The position numbers and the translations under genes are program-made. Positions 51,776 through 60,264 of a stretch of 64,000 bases of DNA are shown piece after piece. The notes below the pieces were generated by a model, which was given only the letters and a program-made list of their open reading frames with translations, was not told the DNA's origin and did no database searches. Positions within the stretch are counted from its first letter, which is position 1; the number at the start of each line of letters is the position of its first letter. The DNA is from Eubacterium oxidoreducens (GTDB lineage: Bacteria > Bacillota > Clostridia > Lachnospirales > Lachnospiraceae). The stretch covers positions 62,001 through 126,000 of the forward strand of contig NZ_FMXR01000008.1 in the NCBI RefSeq assembly GCF_900104415.1, in the 5' to 3' direction.

Positions 51776-52525
51776 ATGGAAGTTTCAAGCCTAAGCAGTA
51801 GTTATTATACATATTCTGATTATACTTCATCGAGTAATTATGCAACGGATGCAGCAGGCGCCACAATTGAGGAAGCAATTACAACCCAGACCAATGGTGC
51901 TGTAGCCGGTTCGAATAATATTGCTTCCGCTCAGTCATTGCTCAATGTATCAGATTCTGCTCTTGCAAGTGTTCAGGATTATCTGCAGTCGATTCGGGAG
52001 CTGGCAGTACAGGCATCGAATGCGACATTATCTGATTCGGATAAGGCTGCTATTCAGTCTCAGATTGAAGAATATTTGCAAGGTATTTCAGATGTGGCTG
52101 GGAATACAACATACAATACACACAATCTTTTGGATGGAACGGATTCGCAGTACAAGATTGCGACGGATTCTAATGGTGGTGAAACAACGATAACAACCGG
52201 AAATGCAACGTTGGATGCTCTTGGGCTTACAGGACTGGATGTGACATCTGATGATTTTGATTTATCTGTAATTGATGATGCGATTTCGACAGTGTCTTCT
52301 CTGCGTTCACAAGGGGGAGCACAGTATAATGCCCTTAGCTACGCATATAATAGTAATCAGGATAAATTATTACAGCAGGCAAAGGATGCGGATGAGCAGC
52401 TAGAGAATATGATTGAAACTTATCAAAGCCGAAAGAAGGAAAACCAGTTAGAACAATATCGGATTCAAATGCAGAAGAAGCAGCAGGAGAATGAGCAACA
52501 AACGATAACCAATCTTTTCGTATAA
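51776..52525 (+). CDS. Flagellin-like protein
   Basis: 249 residues. The central part (about 50-125: SAQSLLNVSDSALASVQDYLQSIRELAVQASNATLSDSDKAAIQSQIEEYLQGISDVAGNTTYNTHNLLDGT) closely follows the flagellin D1 helix and beta-turn with the NxxxLLDG signature. The usual N-terminal D0 helix is missing and is replaced by a Ser/Tyr-rich start, and the C terminus is a Gln/Glu/Lys-rich coiled coil ending in TITNLFV rather than a typical D0-C. It may be a variant flagellin, a hook-associated protein or a non-filament derivative. Its Ser/Thr richness makes it a candidate glycosylation target for the 23-kb operon. GAAAGGATG precedes the start. Confidence 0.8.
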   Translation: MEVSSLSSSYYTYSDYTSSSNYATDAAGATIEEAITTQTNGAVAGSNNIASAQSLLNVSDSALASVQDYLQSIRELAVQASNATLSDSDKAAIQSQIEEYLQGISDVAGNTTYNTHNLLDGTDSQYKIATDSNGGETTITTGNATLDALGLTGLDVTSDDFDLSVIDDAISTVSSLRSQGGAQYNALSYAYNSNQDKLLQQAKDADEQLENMIETYQSRKKENQLEQYRIQMQKKQQENEQQTITNLFV

Positions 52526-52526
52526 T

Positions 52527-52539
52527 TTAACTCAGTCGG
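52527..52539 (+). repeat. Second copy of the 13-mer TTAACTCAGTCGG
   Basis: The 13-mer TTAACTCAGTCGG, found in the composite repeat at 51611-51623, recurs directly after the flagellin-like stop codon, so that gene lies between direct copies. Confidence 0.7.
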
Positions 52540-52557
52540 AGAGACGGGGGGAGTAAA

Positions 52558-52782
52558 ATGAAAGAATTAATTACCGTCAATGATGATTTGCTGGCGGAAA
52601 GTTTGTTAAGTGAGCTGAAAAAAAGTAACATACCCGGATACATCAGTCATGAGGGTGCCGGGCAATATTTAAAAATACTCACGGGAAATTCCATTTACGG
52701 GAAGACAATCTGTGTAAATGAAACGGATTATGAGAGGGCGGTGAAGCTGCTCAAACAACTGAATTTTATAGATTCGACATAG
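52558..52782 (+). CDS. DUF2007-type small protein
   Basis: 74 residues. The MKELITVNDDLLAESLLSELKKSNIPGYISHEGAGQYLKILTGNSIYGKTICVNETDYERAVKLL pattern is that of DUF2007, a small alpha/beta domain often called a putative signal-transducing protein. GGGGGGAG precedes the ATG. The frame ends TAG at 52780 but continues open for another 41 codons encoding a membrane anchor, so the native protein may be longer (see next feature). Confidence 0.8.
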   Translation: MKELITVNDDLLAESLLSELKKSNIPGYISHEGAGQYLKILTGNSIYGKTICVNETDYERAVKLLKQLNFIDST

Positions 52783-52908
52783 GAAACCTTATCCGTAAAG
52801 ACAGGAGTTGAAAGAAAAAATATAAATGCGAGACGGCGTATTTTCAGCTGGATTGTTCTTGCTTTTTTGGCGGTAGCAATTACGATTGTAATTTTGTCCG
52901 GACGATAA
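52783..52908 (+). pseudogene. In-frame continuation of the DUF2007 gene after TAG, encoding a membrane helix
   Basis: Directly after TAG, the same frame encodes ETLSVKTGVERKNINARRR and then the hydrophobic helix IFSWIVLAFLAVAITIVILSGR, ending TAA at 52906. No ATG, GTG or TTG start is available in this frame, so it cannot be an independent gene. It looks like the C-terminal tail anchor of the DUF2007 protein, cut off by an amber mutation or reached by readthrough. Confidence 0.65.
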
Positions 52909-52917
52909 ATTCTAGAG

Positions 52918-52948
52918 AAAGTCCTTCGTTGGAAGGGCTTTTCTTTTG
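52918..52948 (+). terminator. Terminator after the DUF2007 region
   Basis: AAGTCCTTC pairs with GAAGGGCTT (one G-T pair) around GTTG, followed by a T-rich tail. It lies beyond the second stop (52908), consistent with one gene that once ended there. Confidence 0.75.
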
Positions 52949-52976
52949 CCTCTGATTTTTTTGTAAAATTAGTCGT

Positions 52977-53894
52977 TTACTCGGTTTTTGAATGTGATAA
53001 ATTAAATGGAAGTTGTGCGAGTATGACAGCAAGGAAGATCAGGCCGCAGCCTATTAATTCTTTTGTATTCAATGCTTCACGCAAAATAATCCATCCAAAC
53101 AAAGCGGCAAATACCGATTCGAGACTCATAAGCAAGGTGGCAACCGTGGGGGAAGTTCTTCGCTGTCCAAGAATCTGTAGGGTATAGGCAATACCGCAAG
53201 AAAGAGCACCTGCATATAATATGGTGATTTTGGCATCCCAAATACTTTGCAAAGTTGGTGTTTCAGTAAAGCACATGATGACGAAAGAAATGATTCCGGC
53301 AACAAAAAACTGTACACATGAGATGATAATGCCATTGGTATTTTGGTTGGTAAAGTAATCGATTACAATAATGTGAATCGAGAAGCAGATTGCACATATA
53401 AAACATAGGAAATCGCCAAGTGTTATTTGAAATCCCTCTTTTATACATAACAGATAAAACCCTGTGATTGCAATGAATATACATAACCAGATGATTTTAG
53501 GAAGCTTTTTCTTTAAGATAAATACACTTAATATGGGAACAATAATAATATAAAGTGCTGTGATAAAACCGGCTTTACCTGCAGTGGTCATGCTGATTCC
53601 GACTTGTTGAAAATTACTTGCGATAGCCAGTACGATGCCACAGAAGATTCCACCGATTACAGAGCGTTTTGTACGGTCATGACGTTCTTTTACCGATAAA
53701 GACTGCTCATAATCACTTGTGTGTCTAAATATTAAAATGATAGGAATCAAAACAATGAATCCTATGAAATTTCTGCTCATATTGTAAGTAAATGGACCAA
53801 CATAATCCATGCCGGCACTTTGGGCGACGAATGCAGACCCCCATATCAGCGAGGTGATTAAGAGCATGATGTTACCTTGCGTTGTTTTTCTCAT
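52977..53894 (-). CDS. EamA/DMT-family transporter
   Basis: 305 residues with ten likely membrane helices in two EamA repeats: the first begins MLLITSLIWGSAFVAQSAGMDYVGPFTYNMSRN, the second FLCFICAICFSIHIIVIDYF. The second ends in LMSLESVFAALFGWIILREAL, a strongly conserved DMT segment. Such proteins export metabolites or amino acids. AGGAGAATATC precedes the start on the minus strand. The divergent LysR gene next to it is the likely regulator. Confidence 0.9.
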   Translation of the reverse strand: MRKTTQGNIMLLITSLIWGSAFVAQSAGMDYVGPFTYNMSRNFIGFIVLIPIILIFRHTSDYEQSLSVKERHDRTKRSVIGGIFCGIVLAIASNFQQVGISMTTAGKAGFITALYIIIVPILSVFILKKKLPKIIWLCIFIAITGFYLLCIKEGFQITLGDFLCFICAICFSIHIIVIDYFTNQNTNGIIISCVQFFVAGIISFVIMCFTETPTLQSIWDAKITILYAGALSCGIAYTLQILGQRRTSPTVATLLMSLESVFAALFGWIILREALNTKELIGCGLIFLAVILAQLPFNLSHSKTE

Positions 53895-53978
53895 GATATT
53901 CTCCTACTTGTTTTGGCATAGTACCTATTTTATAATAAATCATAAGAAAAGAAAAGCTAACTTTTGTGGTGGATAGCA

Positions 53979-53993
53979 TTAAGTATAACTTAA
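53979..53993. promoter_or_regulatory. Candidate LysR operator
   Basis: TTAAGTATAACTTAA is a perfect inverted repeat (6-3-6) in the intergenic space between the divergent EamA and LysR genes, just upstream of the LysR ribosome site. Position and symmetry fit an autoregulatory LysR site. Confidence 0.5.
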
Positions 53994-54007
53994 AGGAAGG
54001 GGAGAAA

Positions 54008-54889
54008 ATGGATACAGCAAGATATCGCGCTTTTCTAACAGCAGCAGAGACCGGAAGTATTCGAAATGCAGCAGATGTGCTGGGGTATACATCATCCGGG
54101 GTGTCACAACTGATTAAATCATTAGAAGAAGATCTGCAGTTAATCTTGTTTTTTAGAGGGAAAAAAGGGGTTACGTTGACTTCGGCGGGAGAGATGGTTT
54201 TTCCGGTAATTCATAAAATTGTATCGCAGGAGAATCATCTTATGCAGCTTGCGGCGGATCTTAATGGTACGGTATTTGGGACCGTGAATGTTGATACTTA
54301 TCATTCTCTTGCAGCTGCATGGATGCCGGAGATTATCAGCGCATTTCAGCAGATTTATCCGGAGGTTCGAATTAATCTGTTTGAAGGCACACAACAAGAC
54401 ATTGTAGAACGATTGCTGACAGGAAGAAGCGATGTTGCGATATTTAATGATTCGGCGATGAGTGGTAAGTACGATTGGATTCCACTTAAGGAAGATCCGA
54501 TGTTGGCGGTTGTGCCGATTACGCATCCGATGGCACAAGAAGAAGTTTTTCCAATTGAGAAATTTGAAGGGGAACGCTTTATCATGCCGGAACATGGCTA
54601 TGATTTTGACGTGATGAGAATCCTCGCACCTTATAAGATTAAGCCGGATATTTATCTGTCTACATTTGATAGTTATATTGTGCTTGAGATGGTAGAAAAA
54701 GAGCTGGGTATCAGCATGGTTAACGGGGCATGTATGAAGGATCGAGAGCAGGATGGAAAATTAAAAGCGCTTCCACTTGAGCCACCAAATAGCCTGGAAA
54801 TGGGGATTGCCGTAATCTCCCTAAAAGATGCTGCACCTGCAGTTTTAAAATTTATTGAATATACGGAAAAAATTATGAAAGAGCTATAA
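54008..54889 (+). CDS. LysR-family transcriptional regulator
   Basis: 293 residues. The winged helix-turn-helix (about 3-62: YRAFLTAAETGSIRNAADVLGYTSSGVSQLIKSLEEDL) is followed by the periplasmic-binding-protein-like effector domain (about 90-290). ATG 54008 follows AAGGAAGGGGAG; an earlier in-frame start at 53966 lacks a ribosome site. Divergently paired with the EamA transporter, which it likely controls. Confidence 0.93.
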   Translation: MDTARYRAFLTAAETGSIRNAADVLGYTSSGVSQLIKSLEEDLQLILFFRGKKGVTLTSAGEMVFPVIHKIVSQENHLMQLAADLNGTVFGTVNVDTYHSLAAAWMPEIISAFQQIYPEVRINLFEGTQQDIVERLLTGRSDVAIFNDSAMSGKYDWIPLKEDPMLAVVPITHPMAQEEVFPIEKFEGERFIMPEHGYDFDVMRILAPYKIKPDIYLSTFDSYIVLEMVEKELGISMVNGACMKDREQDGKLKALPLEPPNSLEMGIAVISLKDAAPAVLKFIEYTEKIMKEL

Positions 54890-54890
54890 G

Positions 54891-54927
54891 AAAATCCGGA
54901 CTCATTTGCAGATGAGTCCGGATTTTT
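54891..54927 (+). terminator. Terminator of the LysR gene
   Basis: AATCCGGACTCAT pairs with ATGAGTCCGGATT around a 6-nt loop, followed by T; the mirrored A run allows use by the converging gene as well. Confidence 0.92.
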
Positions 54928-54971
54928 GCGACTGGGCAAAAGCCTTTGTAAGGATTTGCAAGACGTATGGT

Positions 54972-57900
54972 TTATGCTCCGACATTTTCTTTTTCCATTT
55001 TATTTTTAGCAGAAGAGAGCATCAGTTTAATACGATTAAGCTGGTTGACTTCTGAAGCACCAGGGTCAAAGTCGATTGCGACAATATTGGATTCTGGGAA
55101 TTCATGTCTTAATTTCTTAATTACACCCTTACCAACAATATGATTTGGCAGACATGCAAATGGCTGCGTACATACGATATTTGGTGCACCGGAATGAATA
55201 AGCTCTACCATCTCGCCGGTAAGGAACCAGCCTTCACCGGTCTGATTACCAATCGATACAAATGGTTTCGCGTATTGTGCAAGCGTCTCAATGCGAGTAG
55301 GCGGTTCAAAATGAACACTTTGTTCAAAGGCGATTCGTGCCGGTTTTCTAAGCCATTCTGTTGCCTTGATTCCAAGATTGGACATGCGCATGGACTTTTT
55401 CGACATACCAAGAATCTTGTATTTAAAGTTGTTGTTATAAAAACAATATAAGAAGAAATCAATGAGGTCAGGTACGACCGCTTCCGCACCTTCTGCTTCT
55501 AATAATTCAACCAGGTGGTTGTTGGCAGCCGGCATGAATTTTACAAGGATTTCTCCAACAATTCCGACTCTTGGTTTTTGAATATCAAGAATCGGGAGTT
55601 CGTCAAAGTCTTTGATAATGCTTCGCACAAGTTTTTTGAATTTGCGATGTGAAGGAATCTTTTTACTGGTTAAAAATTCAATCACTATTTTTTTCCATTT
55701 TTCATGCAACGCATTCGTAGAACCCTTTACGGCTTCGTAAGGACGCATTCTGTAAACGCAACGCATAAATACATCACCGATTGCAGCGCCATACACACAC
55801 TTGATTGCAAGCGGTAGAGAAATCTTGAATCCCGGATTTCGCTCTAAGCTTGACAGGTTTAGAGAAATAACCGGAACCTCAGGATGACCGATTCGTTCTA
55901 ATGCACGACGAATGAATCCAACATAATTAGAAGCACGACATCCGCCGCCGGTCTGACTCATCATGATAGCCGTTCTTGATAAATCGTATTTACCGGAGGT
56001 GATAGCATCCATGACTTGTCCAACCACCATCATGGAAGGGTAGCAGGCATCATTGTTTACAAACTTTAAGCCTGCATCAATAGCCGCTTTATTATCATTG
56101 TCTAGAACTTCTAAGTTGTATCCGCAAGAGTTGAAGGCTGGTGCTAATAAATCAAAATGCATTGGCGACATCTGCGGAGCAAGAATTGTATAATTCTTAC
56201 GCATTTCTTCTGTAAATATAGAACGACTATAGTTGGCCTGAACTACTTTGCGGTGTTCTTCTTGACGTTCTCTGACTTTGATTGCGGAAATCAGGGAGCG
56301 CACTCGGATACGAGCTGCGCCTAAATTATTTACTTCATCAATCTTAAGGCAGGTATAGATTTTGCCGGATTGTACGAGAATATCTCGAACCTGGTCGGTT
56401 GTAACAGCATCAAGTCCGCATCCAAATGAATTAAGCTGAATGAGATCTAGATTATCCGTTTTCTTTACATAATTGGCAGCGCAGTAGAGTCTTGAGTGAT
56501 ACATCCACTGATCAAGTACAATCAAAGGTCGTTCGATTTCACCTAAGTTGGAAATAGAATCTTCTGTCAGGATGGCAAATCCGTAAGAGTTAATCATTTC
56601 CGGTATACCGTGGTTGATTTCCGGGTCGAGATGATAAGGTCGACCGGCTAGAACGATACCACGTTTATGATTGGCATTTAGATAATTAAGCGTTTCTTTT
56701 CCTTTGTCATACATATCCTGACGTGCTTTGTCCATTTCTGCCCAGGCTTTTGCCGCAGCGGCCTTCGTCTCTGAGGCAGGAATATCAAATTCTTTGGCAA
56801 ATACTTCCTCTAATCGTTCGGAAAGAACATCGAGATTTGTAAATGGCATAAATGGATTTAAGAAACGTACCTGTCCGCTCGTGATTTCATCTACATTGTT
56901 TTTGATGTTTTCAGAATAAGAGGTTACAATCGGACAATTATAATGGTTATCCGCATCATCAAATTCCTGTCTTTCGTAAGGGATGGCAGGGTAGAAGATG
57001 AAGTCCGGATTGTGCCGGATTAACCATGAAATATGTCCATGTGCCAGTTTGGCCGGATAACACTCTGATTCACTAGGGATAGATTCAAGACCCATCTCAT
57101 AAATATCTCTCGTAGAAAGTGGTGAGAGAATATAGCGGAATTTAAGTTCGTTAAAGAACGTAGCCCAAAACGGGAAGTTCTCGTACATGTTAAGAACACG
57201 TGGAATTCCAACGCTTCCTCTGATGGCAGCTTCTTCGTCTAATGGTTCATAATCAAATATTCGTTTGAGTTTGTATTCGAACAGGTTCGGAAGTTTTTCT
57301 TTACTCTTTTCCTGTCCAAGGCCCCGTTCGCATCGGTTACCGGTAATGTATTGACGTCCACCGGAGAATTTATTAATGGTAAGCAGACAGTTGTTGGTAC
57401 AACCTTTACATCTTGAAAGTTTGGTTTCATATTGCAAGTTGTTGATCTGTTCAATACTTAACATAGAGGAACGAGCGCACTGTTCATGTCGCTCTTTGGC
57501 TATAAGCGCAGCCCCAAAAGCTCCCATGATACCGGCGATGTCAGGACGTACGGCTTCGCAGCCGGAAATCATCTCAAAGCTTCGAAGAACGGCATCATTA
57601 TAGAAGGTTCCACCCTGTACCACAATATTTTGACCAAGGTCGGAAGCATCGGTCAGTTTAATTACTTTGAATAAAGCGTTTTTAATAACGGAATAGGCAA
57701 GTCCGGCAGAAATATCTGCAACAGAAGCCCCTTCTTTTTGTGCTTGCTTTACCTTTGAATTCATAAATACAGTACAACGTGTTCCTAAATCAATCGGATT
57801 TTTTGCAAATAAAGCTTCTTTTGCAAAGTCTTGAACGGAATAATTCAAGGAATTGGCAAAAGTTTCGATAAAGGAACCACATCCGGAAGAACAAGCTTCG

Positions 57901-59231
57901 TTTAATTGAACAGAGTCTACCGTTTGGTTTTTAATTTTGATACATTTCATATCCTGACCACCAATATCAAGGATACAGTCAACATCAGGATTGAAAAATG
58001 CAGCGGCATAGTAGTGGGCAACGGTTTCTACTTCACCTTCATCAAGCTGCAAAGCAGATTTGATTAATGCTTCTCCGTAGCCTGTTGAGCAGGCATGCAC
58101 AATGCTGCAATTATCCGGCATCAAGGAATAAATATCCTGGATGGCCTTGATAGAGGTTGCAAGTGGTGAGCCGTTGTTATTGCTATAAAAAGAATATAAC
58201 AGTTTGCCATCTTCGGAAATCAATGCAATTTTGGTTGTAGTAGACCCGGCATCAATCCCTAAGTAGCAGTTGCCCTCATAAGTAGAAAGATCCTGTGTTT
58301 CAACATGATGTTTTCCATGTCTTGTACGGAATTCATCATAAGCGGCATCATCCTTAAATAAAGGTTCCATACGTGCTACTTCAAATTCCATATGAATCGG
58401 TTTGGATAATTGGGTTTCTAATTGCGCTAAGGTTGTGGTCTTTTCCTTGTCATAATTAAGAGCCGAGCCCATAGCAGCAAAAAGATGGGAATTATCCGGC
58501 ATAATGGCATGTTCATCATCTAAATCGAGCGTGCGGATAAATGCTGCTCGAAGCTGCTCTAAGAAATGAAGAGGACCACCTAAAAAGGCTACATGTCCGC
58601 GGATTGGCTTACCGCAGGCAAGTCCTGATATTGTCTGGTTCACAATTGCCTGAAAGATAGAAGCAGATAAATCTTCTTTCGTAGCACCTTCATTAATAAG
58701 AGGCTGAATATCGGTCTTGGCAAATACACCACAACGAGCAGCGATTGGATAAATCGCTTTGTAATCCTTGGCATACTCATTAACACCGGTTGCATCAGTC
58801 TGGAGAAGAGCGGCCATTTGATCAATAAACGAACCTGTACCACCGGCACAGACGCCATTCATTCTTTGTTCGATATTACCATCTTCAAAATATATGATTT
58901 TGGCATCTTCACCACCTAGTTCGATTGCAACATCCGTCTGCGGTGCAATGTGTTGAAGCGCAGAAGAGACGGCAATAACTTCCTGAATAAATGGTATATC
59001 AAGATGCTTAGCAAGTGTCAGACCTCCTGAGCCGGTAATCATGGCTGCAATTTTTACATCGCCGGTTTTGGCAATTGCTTTTTTGACGAGATCATAAAGC
59101 GTTTCGCGAATATTTGCAAAATGACGCTGATAATCAGAAAAAATTAGTTCATTATTCTCATCCAGTAATGCTATTTTTACTGTGGTAGAACCTATGTCTA
59201 CTCCCAATTTGAATAAAGATTCATTTAACAT
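54972..59231 (-). CDS. Giant 2-hydroxyacyl-CoA dehydratase activase-like ATPase
   Basis: 1419 residues of the BadF/BadG/BcrA/HgdC activase family, fused long form. Two ASKHA ATPase modules are visible: LGVDIGSTTVKIALLDENNELI at the N terminus and LGIDAGSTTTKIALISEDGKLL at about 330. Cluster-binding cysteines lie in NGVCAGGTGSFIDQM and NEACSSGCGSFIETF, with CKGCTNNCLL later. The C-terminal half is DUF2229-like, related to the dehydratase subunits, with NACYPSMMVVGQ and TGGGCRASNY. Such proteins are conserved in Clostridia, and the reduced substrate is unknown. ATG at 59231 follows AAAGGTG; the GTG 9 nt upstream overlaps that site. Confidence 0.93.
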   Translation of the reverse strand: MLNESLFKLGVDIGSTTVKIALLDENNELIFSDYQRHFANIRETLYDLVKKAIAKTGDVKIAAMITGSGGLTLAKHLDIPFIQEVIAVSSALQHIAPQTDVAIELGGEDAKIIYFEDGNIEQRMNGVCAGGTGSFIDQMAALLQTDATGVNEYAKDYKAIYPIAARCGVFAKTDIQPLINEGATKEDLSASIFQAIVNQTISGLACGKPIRGHVAFLGGPLHFLEQLRAAFIRTLDLDDEHAIMPDNSHLFAAMGSALNYDKEKTTTLAQLETQLSKPIHMEFEVARMEPLFKDDAAYDEFRTRHGKHHVETQDLSTYEGNCYLGIDAGSTTTKIALISEDGKLLYSFYSNNNGSPLATSIKAIQDIYSLMPDNCSIVHACSTGYGEALIKSALQLDEGEVETVAHYYAAAFFNPDVDCILDIGGQDMKCIKIKNQTVDSVQLNEACSSGCGSFIETFANSLNYSVQDFAKEALFAKNPIDLGTRCTVFMNSKVKQAQKEGASVADISAGLAYSVIKNALFKVIKLTDASDLGQNIVVQGGTFYNDAVLRSFEMISGCEAVRPDIAGIMGAFGAALIAKERHEQCARSSMLSIEQINNLQYETKLSRCKGCTNNCLLTINKFSGGRQYITGNRCERGLGQEKSKEKLPNLFEYKLKRIFDYEPLDEEAAIRGSVGIPRVLNMYENFPFWATFFNELKFRYILSPLSTRDIYEMGLESIPSESECYPAKLAHGHISWLIRHNPDFIFYPAIPYERQEFDDADNHYNCPIVTSYSENIKNNVDEITSGQVRFLNPFMPFTNLDVLSERLEEVFAKEFDIPASETKAAAAKAWAEMDKARQDMYDKGKETLNYLNANHKRGIVLAGRPYHLDPEINHGIPEMINSYGFAILTEDSISNLGEIERPLIVLDQWMYHSRLYCAANYVKKTDNLDLIQLNSFGCGLDAVTTDQVRDILVQSGKIYTCLKIDEVNNLGAARIRVRSLISAIKVRERQEEHRKVVQANYSRSIFTEEMRKNYTILAPQMSPMHFDLLAPAFNSCGYNLEVLDNDNKAAIDAGLKFVNNDACYPSMMVVGQVMDAITSGKYDLSRTAIMMSQTGGGCRASNYVGFIRRALERIGHPEVPVISLNLSSLERNPGFKISLPLAIKCVYGAAIGDVFMRCVYRMRPYEAVKGSTNALHEKWKKIVIEFLTSKKIPSHRKFKKLVRSIIKDFDELPILDIQKPRVGIVGEILVKFMPAANNHLVELLEAEGAEAVVPDLIDFFLYCFYNNNFKYKILGMSKKSMRMSNLGIKATEWLRKPARIAFEQSVHFEPPTRIETLAQYAKPFVSIGNQTGEGWFLTGEMVELIHSGAPNIVCTQPFACLPNHIVGKGVIKKLRHEFPESNIVAIDFDPGASEVNQLNRIKLMLSSAKNKMEKENVGA

Positions 59232-59403
59232 AAATTTCACCTTTTGTCCTTAACAATAGTTTCTAGTTATGATAAGATTAGTAAATAGCTTTTTTACCAA
59301 CAGTTTTCAAATCTTACCTATTATACGATACCGTCATAAAAAAAACAAATAAACTTTGTATGAACTAAAGGTAAGACAAATTATAAATGCAGGAGGATTT
59401 TGG

Positions 59404-60243
59404 ATGAATTTTCTTAATAAATTAGAAAGAACGTTTCTTGGGAAATTGGCAATTCCTAACCTGATGCGAGTCATTATTGGCGCATACGTGGTTGGTTATA
59501 TTATTCAGATTATGAATCCGACGTTGGTTACCTATCTTACGTTGGAACCGTATTATATTATTCACGGTCAGATCTGGAGACTGATAAGCTGGATATTGAT
59601 TCCGCCAAGTCGTGGGATTATATGGGCGATTATTATGATGATTTTTTACTATCAATTAGGCGGAGCATTGGAAAGAACCTGGGGGACATTTCGATTTAAT
59701 GTCTATATCTGGGGCGGTTTTATTTTTACAATTGCAGGTGCGTTTCTTCTATATGTAATATATGGGTTGACGACCGGATATTCGGTATCTATGGGTTCGT
59801 ATTTTAGTACGTATTATATTAATATGTCGATATTTTTGGCATTTGCTGTAAGCTACCCGAATATGGAAGTTATGCTATATTTCATTTTGCCGATTAAGAT
59901 GAAATGGTTATCTATTTTCTATGTTGCATTGGTAGTGTATAATATGTTTACGACAAATTGGGCCGGACGTATGGCAATCTTTATGTCGCTTTTGAATTTC
60001 CTTGTATTTTTCCTTCTTACAAGGAATTATAAGCGTGTTTCCCCAAAAGAAATACATAGAAAGCAGATGTATAAAAGACAGACGCGTACGAATCCGCGTG
60101 CAACAATTACGAAGCACCGCTGCGTGGTATGTGGAAGAACGGAAAAAGACGATCCAAGTCTGGAGTTTCGATTTTGTTCAAAGTGTAATGGAAATTTTGA
60201 ATATTGTCAGGATCATCTGTTCACACATCAGCATATTAAATAA
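59404..60243 (+). CDS. Rhomboid-like membrane protein with C-terminal zinc finger
   Basis: 279 residues. Six hydrophobic helices in the first 215 residues, with the TM1 region and RLISWILIPPSRG matching rhomboid-like topology, but I see no Gly-x-Ser catalytic serine or catalytic His, so it is a pseudo-rhomboid (derlin/TMEM115-like). The C-terminal domain has CVVCGRTEKDDPSLEFRFCSKCNGNFEYCQDHLFTHQH, with four or more Cys and His for zinc. ATG 59404 follows AGGAGG. It is 21 nt ahead of glnS. Confidence 0.75.
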   Translation: MNFLNKLERTFLGKLAIPNLMRVIIGAYVVGYIIQIMNPTLVTYLTLEPYYIIHGQIWRLISWILIPPSRGIIWAIIMMIFYYQLGGALERTWGTFRFNVYIWGGFIFTIAGAFLLYVIYGLTTGYSVSMGSYFSTYYINMSIFLAFAVSYPNMEVMLYFILPIKMKWLSIFYVALVVYNMFTTNWAGRMAIFMSLLNFLVFFLLTRNYKRVSPKEIHRKQMYKRQTRTNPRATITKHRCVVCGRTEKDDPSLEFRFCSKCNGNFEYCQDHLFTHQHIK

Positions 60244-60264
60244 AAGAGAGAGGAATTAGTATTC

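Noticed and set aside
51776-52525. Full flagellar operon
   Set aside because: Only one flagellin-like gene is present; no fli, flg or mot genes are in the window.
38530-52908. Genome-wide reassignment of TAG to an amino acid
   Set aside because: Many intact genes here end in TAG at the expected family length (for example the ACP at 8125-8127, the GT2 at 12824-12826 and the MFS protein at 41865-41867).
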